Shown: positions 47,220-59,027, counted from the stretch's first letter. The stretch: 64,000 bases of DNA from Alligator mississippiensis (GCF_030867095.1 NC_081827.1:210237310-210301309); one strand, 5' to 3'. Numbers and translations: made by a program. Notes: generated by a model not told the origin, from the letters alone.

Positions 47220-47990
47220 GTGACAGGAATTCGTGCTGAAGCTCGGGGCAGATGCGTGAGGACCCTTTCCCCGCTCCTAGTGCTAGTAGGAAGGAAGGGT
47301 CTGTCCTCTGCCATCCCCACCAGATGTGGGGTCGCCTCTATCTCCCCCCAGCAATGAAAGGCAGAAAGAAGGTCCGTGCCCTGCCCCTTCCCTGCGGGGT
47401 GCGGGGCAGGTCTCGGGGACCCGGGCATGAGGGCGAGTGGGCAGGGGCCAGTCTCCGCAGCGGCGATGGGGGGACGGGGAGGCGAGGGTGCCGCCTGGCA
47501 AAGGGGCTCCGTGGGAGGGCAGGGCAGGGCAGGGCAGGGGCCCCGCGGGAGAGCGGCCCCCCGGGGGGCAGGTCTCTGCCGGGGCTGGGTCCAGGGTGAC
47601 GGCGCCTCCCGGCCGCCGCCATCTTGAGCGCTTGTCTCCCTCCCGTGGCCGGGCCGGGCCGGGCCGGGGCCGCCGCCAGCGCCTCCCGCCACAGCGCTTG
47701 CCGCGCGTCCTCGCCCGCAGCAGCGGCCCCGCGATGGCTGCTCCGCGCCGCCGGCCGCTCCCGCGCGGGCCCCCGCGGGCGGAGCGCCAGGCTCCCGGGC
47801 GCAGCAGCGGGCCCGGCACGCGGCTCCGCGCCCGCCAGGTACGAGCGGGCCGGGCCTGGGGTCTGGCGCGGGCGGCTCCGCACCCCTGGGGCCGCGTGCC
47901 TGGCAGCGCCCGGGGCCGCTAGCGGGGGCGGCGGGGGGCGGGCGGCTCCGCGCCCTTCGCCAACCGCCCCGCTGCACGGCGGGGACCGCA
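47220..47990 (+). promoter_or_regulatory. GPR155: CpG island, probable GPR155 promoter
   Basis: The sequence turns sharply GC- and CpG-rich for about 750 bp in an AT-rich region. It contains a perfect YY1-type motif GCCGCCATCTTG at 47615-47626 on the + strand, tandem gggccgggccgggccgggcc near 47650, and agggcagggcagggcagggc near 47519 (Sp1 and G-quadruplex potential). It lies 14 kb upstream of the GPR155 start exon in the same orientation, with no other gene in between. Long open frames on both strands are typical of GC-rich DNA and show no domain. The assignment to GPR155 is inference from position. Confidence 0.65.
47627..47838 (+). other. GPR155: candidate non-coding first exon of GPR155
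   Basis: A consensus donor, GCCAG|GTACGAGC, stands at 47839 inside the CpG island, about 200 bp downstream of the YY1 motif that often marks transcription starts. The start position given here is a guess. The first coding exon at 61677 has its own acceptor before the ATG, so an upstream non-coding exon must exist. Confidence 0.35.
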
Positions 47991-48300
47991 CACGTGTGTG
48001 TGTGTTTGCGTGTGTTGCGCACTCTGTGTGTAGCACTGCATGCGGGCGTGTGCGTAGCAGTATGTAGCACCACCTGTGTGTATGTGTACTAGTGTGCAAC
48101 ACTGCATGTGTGCGTGTGTGCATACAAGTGTGCAGCACTGCGTGCATGTATGTGTGCATGCCAATGTGTGTGTGTGCATACCAGTGTGCAACACTGCGCT
48201 CGTAGCAGTGTGCAGCACTGCGTGTGTGTGAATATACCAGTGTGCAGCACTGTGTGCGTGTGTGTATGTGCGCGTACTAGTGTGCAGCACTGCTCCTGGG
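47990..48300 (+). repeat. GT-rich minisatellite next to the CpG island
   Basis: Six to eight degenerate units of about 35-50 bp share accagtgtgcagcactgcgtg followed by variable (TG)n/gcgtgt runs. The alternating purine-pyrimidine content gives Z-DNA potential. Frames rich in Cys/Val or His/Thr on the two strands are artefacts of the repeat. Confidence 0.8.
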
Positions 48301-48398
48301 TGTGTGCACACTCGCATGGGGTAGGGGGGTGTTTATCTTCTCAACTTTACCAGCTCAGTCCTGGTCCCGCTAAGCCCCTTGCTTTGCTTGTTTTCTAG

Positions 48399-48447
48399 CA
48401 CCTTCACCATGATCTGAATGCACTCGAGGGAGCAGCCGGCCACAGGG
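48399..48447 (+). other. possible small non-coding exon
   Basis: A good acceptor (tttgcttgttttctag at 48398) is followed 49 bases later by a donor (cacaggg|GTGAGT at 48448). If used, it would be an alternative 5' UTR exon of GPR155. This is a splice-signal call only. Confidence 0.25.
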
Positions 48448-48929
48448 GTGAGTGTCTGTCCATGTGTGCTGTCAACCCTAGCCTGGCCTCACTTGTTCCC
48501 CACTTTCATCTGTGGCCAACATTCGCTCCTGCGAATCATCTGCTGCAGGCACCTTGCATCGCTCCGACCTGCCCTCTTGCTTTCTTTTCCAGACTTTTAT
48601 CTCCAGGCAGCACAGGGCAGCGCGGGCTGCATTTCTCAGATAGACGGTTCTCATTTAAAACGTTGGTTAATGGTATGGGGCAGTGAGGAAGGGGGGCAGT
48701 TGGCAGGCCTAGAAAATTGCAAAAAATGGCTAACAGTTTATAGTGTGTCACAGGGGTCAAGGGAGTTGAGTAAACAGAGCTAAGCCTCCCCATCCTTTTA
48801 CAAATGCAAGAATCTAAAGGCTTCTGTCAGTATACACTCACCTTTGTCTGGAAAACCCAATGATTGCCTGAAAGGTCATAGCTATAGAAACTTCAGTTTG
48901 ATTAGTAATTGGCAAAGAATAAGAGGATA

Positions 48930-49027
48930 TGGACAGCTATTTGGCTGGGGTGATATGAGCCCAGGGCAGGGGGTCAGACCTGACAATCTGTTTAGGCCCC
49001 TTCCAACCCTAAATGCTATGATACTAT
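48930..49027 (+). repeat. CR1 LINE 3' end
   Basis: gatatgagcccagggcaggg, then ggtcagacctgacaatctgt and ccccttccaaccctaaatgc, then tatgatactatg, is the + strand CR1 terminus. Confidence 0.8.
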
Positions 49028-49186
49028 GTTATTTTTTATTTACTTTTTTCAGCTAGTATATTATTTGGAATTGGCAGCAGTGTATGAATTGTTGTTTTTT
49101 TCAGTGCAGGAGTTTAATAGGAATAAAACAACATTTTCTAGATAAAACACACAAGTTCAATTGGAATAAAATAGCATTTTCTAGAT

Positions 49187-50553
49187 CAGGCTTGTCCAAC
49201 ATATGGCCCGCGGGCCGCTATGTGGCCTGCCAAGCCATTTTCTGAGGCCCAAGGTGCTGCGATGAGAAACGAAAGTAAACCCTTTACTTTTGTTCCCACC
49301 CCTTGTCCCTCCCCCAGCCCCTCAGCAGCTTCCTAATGGCTGCTGAAGGACTGGGGAAGGGACAAGGTTCCCACATGCACTGCATCAGCTTGACGTTGCT
49401 GACGCGGTACGGCTCCTTCCCTCCCCCCTCATTTCACAGTGTCCCTTCCTAGCCCTGCCCTCCCTTCCGCATTTGCATGCCGGCCCCACCTTGCTCCGGT
49501 CCCTGCCAGCTGCGCAGGCTGGAGCAGGTTGTGGTGCAGCGGGCACGGGGGGCGCAGATGCCAGCTCGGAGGGGTGCTGTGGCTGGGCCCATGGGAGATG
49601 CTGCTGGTGTTGTGGGTGTCAGGGTGGGAAACCAGCGTCGCTCTCGCCTCCCTGCATCCCCCCACGCCCGCAGAAATTGCGCTGGGGGTGGTGAGTCGTG
49701 GGCCCCGGGGAGGGAGGGAGCCCTGTTGGTCCGGCTTGGGTTTGGGCTGCCCCGGGGGAGAGGGAGCAGGGGGGTGTTCCTGCACCTCCCGTACCCCCAT
49801 GTAGGGTCCCTGCACATCCCCCTGGCTGCTGAGCCCAGGCACGCAGGTGTGGGAGTATCCTTGAGGCTGCCCAGGTGGCAGGAAGGACACGGCAGGGTCA
49901 GTTGGTGCCCCTTGACCCCTGTGCCCCCAGGCTGCAGCCAGACTAGACAGGCTGTGTGAGCGACTGCTCCTGCGCGCCCCCCCCCCCGGCTGGATGTTGC
50001 CCTGAGAGAGCGCCTGCAAATAAGAAATTAAAGATCTGTGATGCATTTCAACCAAGTATTTGAAAAGTAGAAGGCGTGAAACCAGGTGACAGAAAGCTCT
50101 ACTAACCTTTGGAAAAATCAGATCCCTGCAACAGTTCTCTGGAGTACCATGAGATGGAATACTCTGGAGTTGACATCTGACAGCACCATGTCAACAGAGG
50201 TTTTGCATTCAAAAATTATTTCTACCCCTCTGCAAATTGTGGCTTTCCATGTGGACAAAGGCAGGGAATTAAGGGTGCAGTGGGGTGAATCACTCCTCTT
50301 CAGCTCTGCTAGGGGGTTGTTTAAAATAAAACAGTGCTACCAGACCAAATTGTTTTTATTTTGGATTTTAAACCGCATTTCCAGACCCATTTCATTGTCA
50401 CTTCCTGCAACTTCATTGGTGTCAAAGGTCACATGACATCACTTCCTGATGTGATACTGCTTCCAGTGAGGTCTTTGAATATGGCTCGCTGGCCCACTGG
50501 CTGATAAAAAGTTTGTGTTCCGGCCCCACATTCAAAAAGGTTGGACACCCCTG
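49187..50553. mobile_element. hAT element, 1.37 kb, perfect 8-bp duplication
   Basis: The left end CAGGCTTGTCCAACATATGG and the right end AAAAAGGTTGGACACCCCTG are flanked by identical TTCTAGAT (49179-49186 and 50554-50561). A GC-rich centre (49430-49990) gives a 208-codon minus-strand frame rich in Pro/Ser/Gly with no hAT transposase motif. This is a non-autonomous element or an internal replacement. Confidence 0.9.
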
Positions 50554-50561
50554 TTCTAGAT

Positions 50562-52149
50562 AAATCAATCTGAGGCTGAGTCTAGACCAGGCTTTAACTT
50601 CACTGCTTCTTCTACCTGGTCACTTATTTCTGGTTTCTCTGGTATCTAGGTATTCCAATTTAGCAGTAGAAAAAAGAAAAGGAGAATATTAAAATTGCAA
50701 AAAATGTGTAGAGGGCAAAGAGGCTTTTTTAATATATGAAACTACAACTGGAACAGATCCCATCATTTTGGAATCTAGTCAGTTTCTGGTATCTTGCCCA
50801 AGTTGATACAATTACTTTGTATTTGCTTTCGAAGACAATGTCTCTTGGCTATACTCTTAAAGTATAAGAGTAAAAACTGTACTAATCACTTCTCCCCACT
50901 AACTCCAAGCTTTAATTTAAAGCACTGTGATGATGCAATTAACTTCCTCCTTGTTGCTTTTATTATGCTAGAAGCTTTTTAAGGGAAATACAGTAAGTCT
51001 GTTTTTCCTCTATTACAGAAGAGCTCTCTTTTGAGGAATGTTAGCCATTTCCACAGGATTTCCACTTTGAATAAAGCTTTGTCTCGCCCTCAGGGTCATT
51101 TTATTTTGTTGCATCCTGTGGTGAATCAGGTGACATTCTATAAGAGTGATCTCAGGATCCATTAACAATCTGTAGAACCTCCTCAACAAAATTAGCATGA
51201 CACTGGCAGTGATCCCAACTGAGAACAGTGGGGATGGTGAGTGAGAAAATTTTTTTATGGACTTCCTCATACTTAATTTACTTTTAATAAAAAGAAGAGA
51301 TGTGAACTAAAGTGGTTTTGCTGTTATGAAAAACAGGTCTTGATTGCCTCATTGGCAGAATTGTCCTGTGTATTGGATCCAGACTCGGGAAATCATATGA
51401 CAGCGTGACAGTTACATCAATACAGTTAGCCAGAAACAGACAAGATGCTGAGTAAGCTGTCTCCTGTGAGACATGTTCTGTTGCCTGCACCACTGTGCAG
51501 TGTCTGTGTCCCTAACCAGATATTGCCTATTTTAGCTGTTTGTACTTTGGGGAGGGGCCCATTGCCTGTCTAAGGAGGAGATATATTCAGAGTTTTCCAA
51601 AGAGTAGAAGTAGCAAGTTCACTCGGTTGTAAGCTTCTTTCTCAGACTTCTTTGGTTCACTGAAAAGATGACCCTGTCTGCTTAATAGTCCCATTGGAGT
51701 GGGAGTCTCACTACAAAAGTTAAGATGGTTGAAGGGAGAGGGTGTAGCTGCACTGCAAATTCTGGTTCAGATTAAGTACCTTTGTTAGTTTTCATCTAGC
51801 TATCAGGGGCAACAATAATAGTAAAAACATGCTACTGTAGACATCAGCACAGACCAGCAACTGGAATAATTATACTGTCAGAAACCTTCCAAATGTATTT
51901 AGAGTTGAGGAACCTACACCAAAAATGGGCATAATATCATTTCAATGATTCACAGTGGGGGTCGGGATAAATAATGATGATGAGGCACTTTAGTCTACAG
52001 CAATGGGGAGGGGACCAAGCCAGCCCTTGACCAGTGGAGGTTTGCTGGTGGAGTTACATTGATATGATTATATGACAGACCCTCCTTCTATACATCTAGT
52101 TTATACAGGCAATAAAGTGCTTTACATAGCATACAGAGGCATAGGTTGT
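50562..52149. other. AT-rich intergenic DNA
   Basis: No gene or named repeat was recognised in this stretch. Confidence 0.55.
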
Positions 52150-52164
52150 AGCCATGCTGGTCTA

Positions 52165-52240
52165 AGGACATAGGCAGACAAGGTTCTTTGGGTAAATCTG
52201 ATATATTTTATTAGATCAACTCAAATACATACAGCTCATG
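52165..52240 (-). repeat. Penelope-like element tail fragment
   Basis: gcagacaaggttctttgggt, then aaatctgatatattttatta and gatcaactcaaat, matches the terminal segment of the Penelope-like element at 59028 (acagacaaggttctttgggt, then gaatctgatatcttttatta). Only the end is present. Confidence 0.7.
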
Positions 52241-53329
52241 CCAATTGATGCCCTAAGCAAAATAAACTATATCAGCAAAATAACTTTATGCCACGGTAAC
52301 TGCATGTATCCTAACGCTTTCATAGTTATAAAGTGTCAAGAAAATATCTCATCCAAGCCAATATTACTGTACTAGTAAGAGTTTTCTTGTCCAGATTAGA
52401 GTTCTCACCAAATCAGATTTGGATTTGGATAGAAAAGGCACAAGGTAGAAGGGGGCAAGCCAGAATTTGGATGCAACAGACAGAATGGGTTGCTCCCACT
52501 AATCAGAAGGATGCTTTTGGTTGATAGAGCATCAAACTTAGATGATCTTAAGGAATACACATGAATAGAATGTTCCAAACTTCTGCTGATGGGAGCCTTG
52601 ACTTTGTTTCATGCTCTTTTACTGGTTACATTATTGTAATACGTTAGGTGGGATTGTAGCTAAAGGCCACTCAGACTGCAGCTAGTGTAGTGTAATGTGA
52701 CTGCCTTCTTTCTGGAATTTCACTGTTAAAATCTCTTCCAGTCCGCTTGGCATGGCAAAACTAAAATTTGGTGCCCTTCAAGACAAATGGCAACACCTGT
52801 GTGTTTTCTGTTCTGAAAGTTCTGTTTAGGCCTTGCTAGAAGTGGCTGTGATGGTTTTCTAGTTTTTGTAGGTTGCAGGTCTGTGTGCCATGTGGTAGAT
52901 AGATTGAGCAGCTATTTTAAATGAATCTAGACAAATGTATACATTGTATACAGTGGATGAACAACGAATCCTCTAGAATCATAACAAAACCTCTTTCTTG
53001 GAGTGGGAAGGATAGCCCCAGACTAACAGCTAGGTTTGGTTGATGGAGCTGCTGAGTCTAAATGATTGATTTGAAATGATGCATTTATACTGTACAGTTA
53101 CTAGGCACTCTTTAAAAAAATATATGCATAAATAAAATCATGAAAGAAGCATTAAGAAATAAAGATGCACAGCCAGTTCAGGCCTGAGGGGTCTCTTGGT
53201 TAGAGGATTGTGCTTTGCCTGTCTTGTGCTCATGTGTCCAGACCCCAGCCTCTTATTCTAAGGATAGGACCCAAAGGTCTTGGAGAAGAACACTTTACTG
53301 TATATATAAAATGTCATCAGTCTTCCTCC

Positions 53330-53470
53330 TAATGGCTAAAGCTCTGGATGAGGACTCAGGAGACTGGTGCTTTGGTAGACCTCTGGCTATCCCCATGTGT
53401 AAAATGGGGATAAAGATGCTGACCTTTGCAAACTACTTGGAGATCTTCTGATGAATAGAACTTAGAGGTG
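53330..53470 (+). repeat. MIR-like (CORE-SINE) fragment
   Basis: gatgaggactcaggagactg, then atccccatgtgtaaaatggg, gataaagatgctgacctttg and cttggagatcttctgatgaa, follows MIR consensus order on the + strand. The upstream part (53190-53330) may hold its decayed tRNA-like head. Confidence 0.7.
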
Positions 53471-54254
53471 GGTGGTAGTAGTACTGTCCTGGAAAATGTG
53501 AAAGTCTACCCTATATCAGTTTTTCATGATAAAAGGATGCTAACTATTCATATTTGGCTTCCCCTCTTTCCACATCCATCTGTAGACTACACCAAAGTGC
53601 TCATGCCTTCCCCCCTCTCCCCCGCATAACTTCTAGCCTATGTTTTCAAAAGGGTTCACTTATTTAAGTTTTACGGACACACTGGGCAGGAATGAAAACC
53701 AGGAGTCATATTAAATATCTGAGGTACTGTAAAATACTTAATCTAGTTTAGTAGGTAACTTAATTTTTGGCTGTATTATGTGTAAAGAATCTTACTAAAT
53801 GGTATATATTGAGTTGGTGTGGTCCAAATGGCTTAATTTGGATCATTGTTCAATCAGTAACATGTTTGTTAGTGCTCTGGAAGAGTGAAGGATATAGTGC
53901 TTTAATTAAATTACAGGCTGCCACTAAAAAAAAAAGAGTAGTCATAAATAATATTCAATCCTCCAAAGAAATACAAATCTGGGCATTAGTTTTCAGAGTG
54001 GGGTGACAGAATCCTACCGCTCTTATCCCAAAAATGATCTCTTTCGCTTAGGGTAGGGCTTGTCAGCTAGGGCTAGAGAGCATTTATCCTCTGCAAAAAG
54101 TATCCTTCCCTGCCTGGTGGTCGCTTCTCAGAATAACTGTCTTTCTTCCTGCCGCTGTTGTAGTGAAGAGATGTCGTAGTGGTAGAAAGAAGTCTAAGTT
54201 TGTAGTTAGTAGTTGCTGCCGGGCAGGGAGGTAGAGCAGTCTTGCAGAGGAGAG

Positions 54255-54400
54255 GTCACAAGGCTTGTCTGCATAAGTGATTTATATCTGTATAAACATG
54301 GCTGCATCTATGTAAAAAGATCTGTACCTACTGGCACAACTCTTTGCACTAGTGTTACTGACTAAACGCTTCGGAGATTTTACTCCTCTTGTGTTGGGAG
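54255..54400. repeat. MITE-like fragment
   Basis: aaggcttgtctgcataagtg and nearby words resemble the ends of the MITEs at 26140 and 63558. The element edges are not resolved. Confidence 0.3.
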
Positions 54401-55369
54401 TGTTTTTACATTGGAGCAGATTGCTTGCTGTGTTTGTAGCACTACTGTGCTTGGAGTCATTCCCATATTGCTGTGCCCTGCATCAGGTGACTGCTTTGTT
54501 TGCCTGTGTGGCCTTGACTGCTGTTGGGTCATATTGACCACATATAACCTCCCTGTGTAAGTGCTGGTTAACAGCTAAGTATTGCCTTTTTGACAGTACA
54601 GTAAAGGAACAGAAGCTGATATTACAACCTTGGGACACATGTGAGGACATCTTGGAAATGAAGGGCATTCCTAAGGCAAGAGAAGGGAAAGAATGGAGAG
54701 AAGGAGAAGAAGTGAGAGGCCAAGAAAGAGGACATCACTCATGTTAAGGAGTTGGTGGAGAAGGCGTTTGATTAAACCCAGGAGCTTGTGGCAAAAGGGC
54801 TTGCAATAACAGCAGAGCAGAGTCTGACTGTGACTGAGTGGGTGATACAAATAGACTTAAAGATGCAACAGCAGCACAGAAATAATGAATAGGCAGCTGT
54901 TACTGGAGAGCTCCATCAAAGTTGCTTTCCACCTTCTGTCTTTTTGCCATTTGAGCAAGCCAAAAGATTTATCAGACCTGGCTTTAGAATACCCTAGTTT
55001 TATATGGCTCTTCTTCATTTGGACTTCCTCCTGGAAAGAGCTCCTTTGACCTCTCAAATACACATGCTCCAGCTCCCACAATCCTGAGTGGCTACAAAGA
55101 GGAAAAGCTGCTTATTTCAGCCAAAAAACTTTCATCTCTGAGGGTCTATTAAATCTGGTTGATCTCTGAATTCAATACCTTCTACCCCATTTTCAGTGTT
55201 TACACTTTCAAAATCATATTTTATAAAATCAGAGTGTTGTTTTATTTTTTCAGTTGAAACAGAGCTGTCAAAACAGACCTGAATATTGCAATGTAGTCTG
55301 GGAACAAAAATGTCAGTGCAGTTTTGGGTCATGTAAAATTAGGGAGTAGAGAGGTAATAATGTATGGTT

Positions 55370-55590
55370 CTGGTCCCTGTGATACTATGTTCAGTTCTGG
55401 GCACTATATTAACAGATAGATATTGATAGAGTTTGGAGTAAGCAAGAAAAACAATCCATGGTCTGGAAGAAATAGTGTTAGACCTAAGTATGTATAGCAT
55501 AGTTAAATGTCAAACTGGGGGGAAATATTCTCCATTGATAAATGACCAGAAGGCAGAAGGATTATTTGAGAGCCTTCTTTATGTTATAGC
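55370..55590 (+). repeat. old CR1 LINE ORF2 fragment
   Basis: tatgttcagttctgggcact, followed by diverged sequence in the order of the CR1 'QFWAP… LERVQRRA' region, marks an old + strand CR1. It lacks the tail. Confidence 0.5.
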
Positions 55591-55685
55591 CTGGAATAAT
55601 GAGGTGAAGTTCAGTAGGATCATCGGGGGTATGCTGGAAGGGAAGTGCTGGAATCCAGGGTGTTTGAGAATGTGATCGTGTAGCT

Positions 55686-56090
55686 CAGGGCTCAGCTGGT
55701 GGCCTGTGGGCTGCACGTGGCCTGTGAGCTGCACATGGCCTACGAGGGATTAAATTGCAGTCCCTGGGCTCCTGCCTGACTGTTGTTCTCATTATCGCTA
55801 TAGCTGCAACAGGCCAGGCTCCCCCATCCCTCTTCCAGCTACAGGGGCAGGACAATGTGGCAGAGGGAATGGATGGTTGTGGCACAGGGCTGTGTAGGTG
55901 CATGGTGCTGTGGCAGGGGCAGGCATGCAGTGCTGCAGCAGTTGAGGAAAGTCACTTTCACAGGTGCGCAGTGCAGTGTTGGGGGGCTTGTGTGTGGCTA
56001 CCCCTGGTGTGGCCTGTGGTATGTGTAGCCCTTGCTGTTGCAGCCTGGGTGGTGTGCAGCCTCCAGCTGCTTGGAAGTTGAATAGCTCTG
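55686..56090. mobile_element. hAT MITE with 8-bp duplication
   Basis: The left end CAGGGCTCAGCTGGTGGCC and the right end GGAAGTTGAATAGCTCTG are flanked by GTGTAGCT (55678-55685) and ATGTAGAT (56091-56098), 6 of 8 identical. The interior is GC-rich with repeated ggcctgtgggctgcacgtgg words and no transposase. Confidence 0.7.
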
Positions 56091-56121
56091 ATGTAGATAG
56101 ATTCAAACATACTGTCTAGAA

Positions 56122-56285
56122 CAGGACTTGTCAGCTTAGGTTCTGTGGGCCAGAGCCATTTGATCAAGTCTGTAGGCATAGGGCTTTGCTGCTGTGGGGA
56201 AAAGCACCAGCCATGGCTGGGTCCTGCCCATCTTTAACCTGAACTGGCTCAGCCTGGCCCACAGTCTTAAGATTGTTGACCGCTG
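56122..56285. mobile_element. 164-bp hAT MITE with perfect 8-bp duplication
   Basis: CAGGACTTGTCAGCTTAGG on the left and TTAAGATTGTTGACCGCTG on the right are flanked by identical GTCTAGAA (56114-56121 and 56286-56293). Confidence 0.9.
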
Positions 56286-56799
56286 GTCTAGAACATTTCT
56301 GCAACAAGAAAGAGATCAGTTAGATGTTCCTTTTTAAGTGAAATAAAAAATTATGTATGCAGTACTGCAAGGTGGATAAGGATGCCAAATCCTTGAGACT
56401 GTGCCATAAGGAATTTGAATCGTATGTGCATGAACAATACAGCCTCTCAAAAATATAGTAACTGTGGGAATGGAGGTAGTTCACTGTGCAAGGACTCTGG
56501 TCCATTGAAGAACTGCAGATGAATAATGTAGTGTTTTTATAATTAAATTAAGTTTTGAAAACTTGCTTTAAATAAGAGAGTCTTTTGAGCAATCTGAGCT
56601 AAACTTTGAACTGTAATGTTCTCTAGTTAAAGGGCACAGGATGCATCACTTTGGGCCCTGGAATAGATGTCAGTGTGATTGCAGAGTAATCAAAGCATGA
56701 AGGCTGTCTTAGCAACCAGGAGAGAGAAAAAATGCAAGCGCTGTGTAGTTGTTTTAAAAACCCAGTGTGGAAAACACCTGTCTATTTCTGCTGGGCTTC

Positions 56800-56996
56800 T
56801 GCAACAGCTTCCAGCATGAGAGAGGGCTTCTCCCTTCTATGCCCTCTTCTTCCCTGTGGGGCCAGGTCATGTCCCTCTGTCCCAGTCCACTCCATGAAGC
56901 TGGGCTGAAGTTGGAGTGTTCCCCACCCCCATCTGGCCCACATTTGGACCTGGCACTGCCCATCCAGCCCACCAGGGAAAAAGGTTGAGCGCCCCT
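56800..56996. mobile_element. hAT right-end fragment
   Basis: The sequence ends aaaaaggttgagcgcccctg at about 56996, a hAT right terminus, preceded by the usual 'ctggcccacat' type of interior. No left end was found. Confidence 0.45.
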
Positions 56997-56999
56997 GGC

Positions 57000-57985
57000 T
57001 ATGGGAAACGCCTCTACCTATGATAGAGGATTACTGGCCTAGAAGGTTGGGGATCTGCTCTATTCTTTTACCTAGGCCTGACCTACATAGTAAAGTGATG
57101 TCAACAGGACTTTCCTTTTGTTGTCCTAGGTTTGAATAAAACCTCTTCCAGCAACACAAGCCCTCACCTTACAATCTGCCACCAGCAGAGGTGGGTGTGG
57201 ATTCAGTCCAGTGACAGCTATCATAACTGCTATCAGCCCCTGGACTATTACCCATTGTGCAGCATGTGTTCTGTCAACACAGTATCTTTCAGTGAGGACA
57301 TAAAGCACTGGCAAAGGGCTCTGTGTGTGCTTGCACTTCAGCAAGTTAGTAATGTCAGCAGCTGTAAACCTTAAAAAGTTCTAGAGGCAAAACCTTTGTA
57401 CATGGACATGACCTCTGTACAGTAGCAGCAAGCAGCCATAATCCTCTTATAGCCACAGCAGTTATTCTTGATTAGGACAGGAATTCCCATCTATTGTAGC
57501 ATCTCCTAATTCCTTTTTTTGAAAGAAATATGACTTGTATTAGTGTCAGAACTCCAGTTATATGCCAGGCAGCATATGCACAGAGGTCAGTGACAGAACA
57601 GGATCTGTGCAGCAGGTGAGGAAAGGGAGAAGTTCTTTAATTTAGTTGGCTGTACTATTAGGTTAGAGACAGATATTCATAAAGCCTGAGCCTGAATTGA
57701 TTTAGTCTTCGCAGATTTGTTATAAACAAAAGTTTAAATTAGACTAGCCTGAAGTATATCATTCACTTTGCATTTGACAGCACACTGTATATAATGCTAG
57801 TGTTGTTCAGTATAGGTTTATGCAACATCTTCAGCACTACTAGGGAGAGATGCACGTGAACAACCTGCACACACGTCAAACCCAGAGATGCAGGAGTGAA
57901 ATTCCTGTGGAGGTGCTCCCTGTGGCCACTGTGAAGACTGCTTGAGTGGCTATGGGAGATGCCCTGAATTGCCTAAGCATGATGT
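57000..57985. other. intergenic DNA, no recognised element
   Basis: The sequence is of mixed composition and has no gene or clear repeat. Short frames have no homology. Confidence 0.5.
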
Positions 57986-58075
57986 GCCTGGATGGGAGCA
58001 TGTAGCTAAGAAAAGATAGGGAGGGAAGACATGTGCCCCAAAAGGCCTTGAGACTGAAGACAAATATGATGTCTT

Positions 58076-58223
58076 CATCCCATGACAAGAAATGCAAAAC
58101 CTGCCATCACATCTCCCCCACCCACACAATTACTACACCCAACAGCAGAGTCATCAGCATTCCCGGATCTTACAGATGCATCTCCAGAAATGTAATATAT
58201 CTCATCCAATGCACCAAATGCCC
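58076..58223 (+). repeat. 148-bp internal Penelope fragment, inverted copy
   Basis: Translated on the + strand, it reads SHDKKCKTCHHISPTHTITT, then PNSRVISIPGSYRCIS and RNVIYLIQCTKCP, the cysteine-rich linker and start of the GIY-YIG endonuclease of Penelope-like elements. It matches the reverse complement of 59611-59758 at 146 of 148 positions. It has neither end of the element. The flanks share gatgtc on both sides (58067-58072 region and 58227-58232). Confidence 0.9.
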
Positions 58224-58239
58224 ATAGATGTCCCAGTAG

Positions 58240-59016
58240 AAGGATGACGGAGAGATGAAAGGGCCAAATTGACAAGCTAGGAAAGCAATCTTTGCAGTAG
58301 CGTTTTGGATTAAATTGTCTGAGGCAAAATTGCATTCGTTGAGGCCAGGTGCAATAGTGAGCAAGATGCCAGAGGATGAGAGTCTGGATAAGAGTTTATT
58401 TTAGAACTGTTACGCAGTAGGAATCTGCAAGACTTAAATGTAGCCTGGATGTGACAATTTGAGTGAAGACCCAGTCAAATATGTCACCCGGATTACAGTT
58501 CTGAGCATCACTGGCAGGATGATGTTGTCCAGTGATTGAGAAAGGAGGCAATAAGGATGGCATGCTAAGAAATTAAACTGCTGAGCTTGAACTGACAGAA
58601 CGGCATCAACAAAGAGATCTTTGAGAGCCAGGCCAAGATTTTAATTTGGAAGAAAGAAACAGGTCCAAACCAGAGAAATCAGATTTGTGAGTCATCCACA
58701 TAAAATGAAATTCATGTTTATGGCTGAGGTTATTCAGGCATAAAATGTAGAGGAAGAGCTGCACAGGACCAATGATAGAGCCTTGTGGGACTCCCACAGA
58801 AAGCAGAGGTTTCCTCTTAAGCAAGTTCTGAAGGAAAACATCTAAAGGTGGGAAGAGAACAGGGGAAGGGCAGAATCAGAGAAACCATGGAGAGAGCATG
58901 ACTGACGCTATCAAAGGCAGCTGGAGAAAGGATGCAGATGGAGTATTGGTTCTGAGATTTGGCTAATAAGAGGCCATTAGAGATTTTGGTGAGGGATGTT
59001 TCATGTGAATGCAGTC
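58240..59016 (-). repeat. L2-like LINE reverse-transcriptase remnant
   Basis: Read on the minus strand from 59016 downward, the sequence gives a diverged HSxETSLTKIS segment and a PAAFDSVSH stretch (LDLSAAFDTVSH motif). Next come SVGVPQGSIIGPVQLFLYIL and a YVDD-type active-site region. Many stops and frame changes show that it is dead. Sequence at 60283-60301, and possibly beyond 60734, appears to be the continuation across the Penelope and hAT insertions. The clade (L2-like rather than CR1) is judged from these motifs only. Confidence 0.6.
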
Positions 59017-59027
59017 AATGGTAACTG

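Noticed and set aside
47093-48317. Open frames of up to 326 codons in the CpG island and GT repeat
   Set aside because: GC-rich and repeat DNA lacks stop codons by composition. The translations are Pro/Arg/Ala-rich or His/Thr-rich with no homology.
49429-50055. 208-codon minus-strand frame inside the hAT element as a transposase
   Set aside because: It is Pro/Ser/Gly-rich and lacks hAT dimerisation or catalytic motifs. The segment is GC-rich filler.
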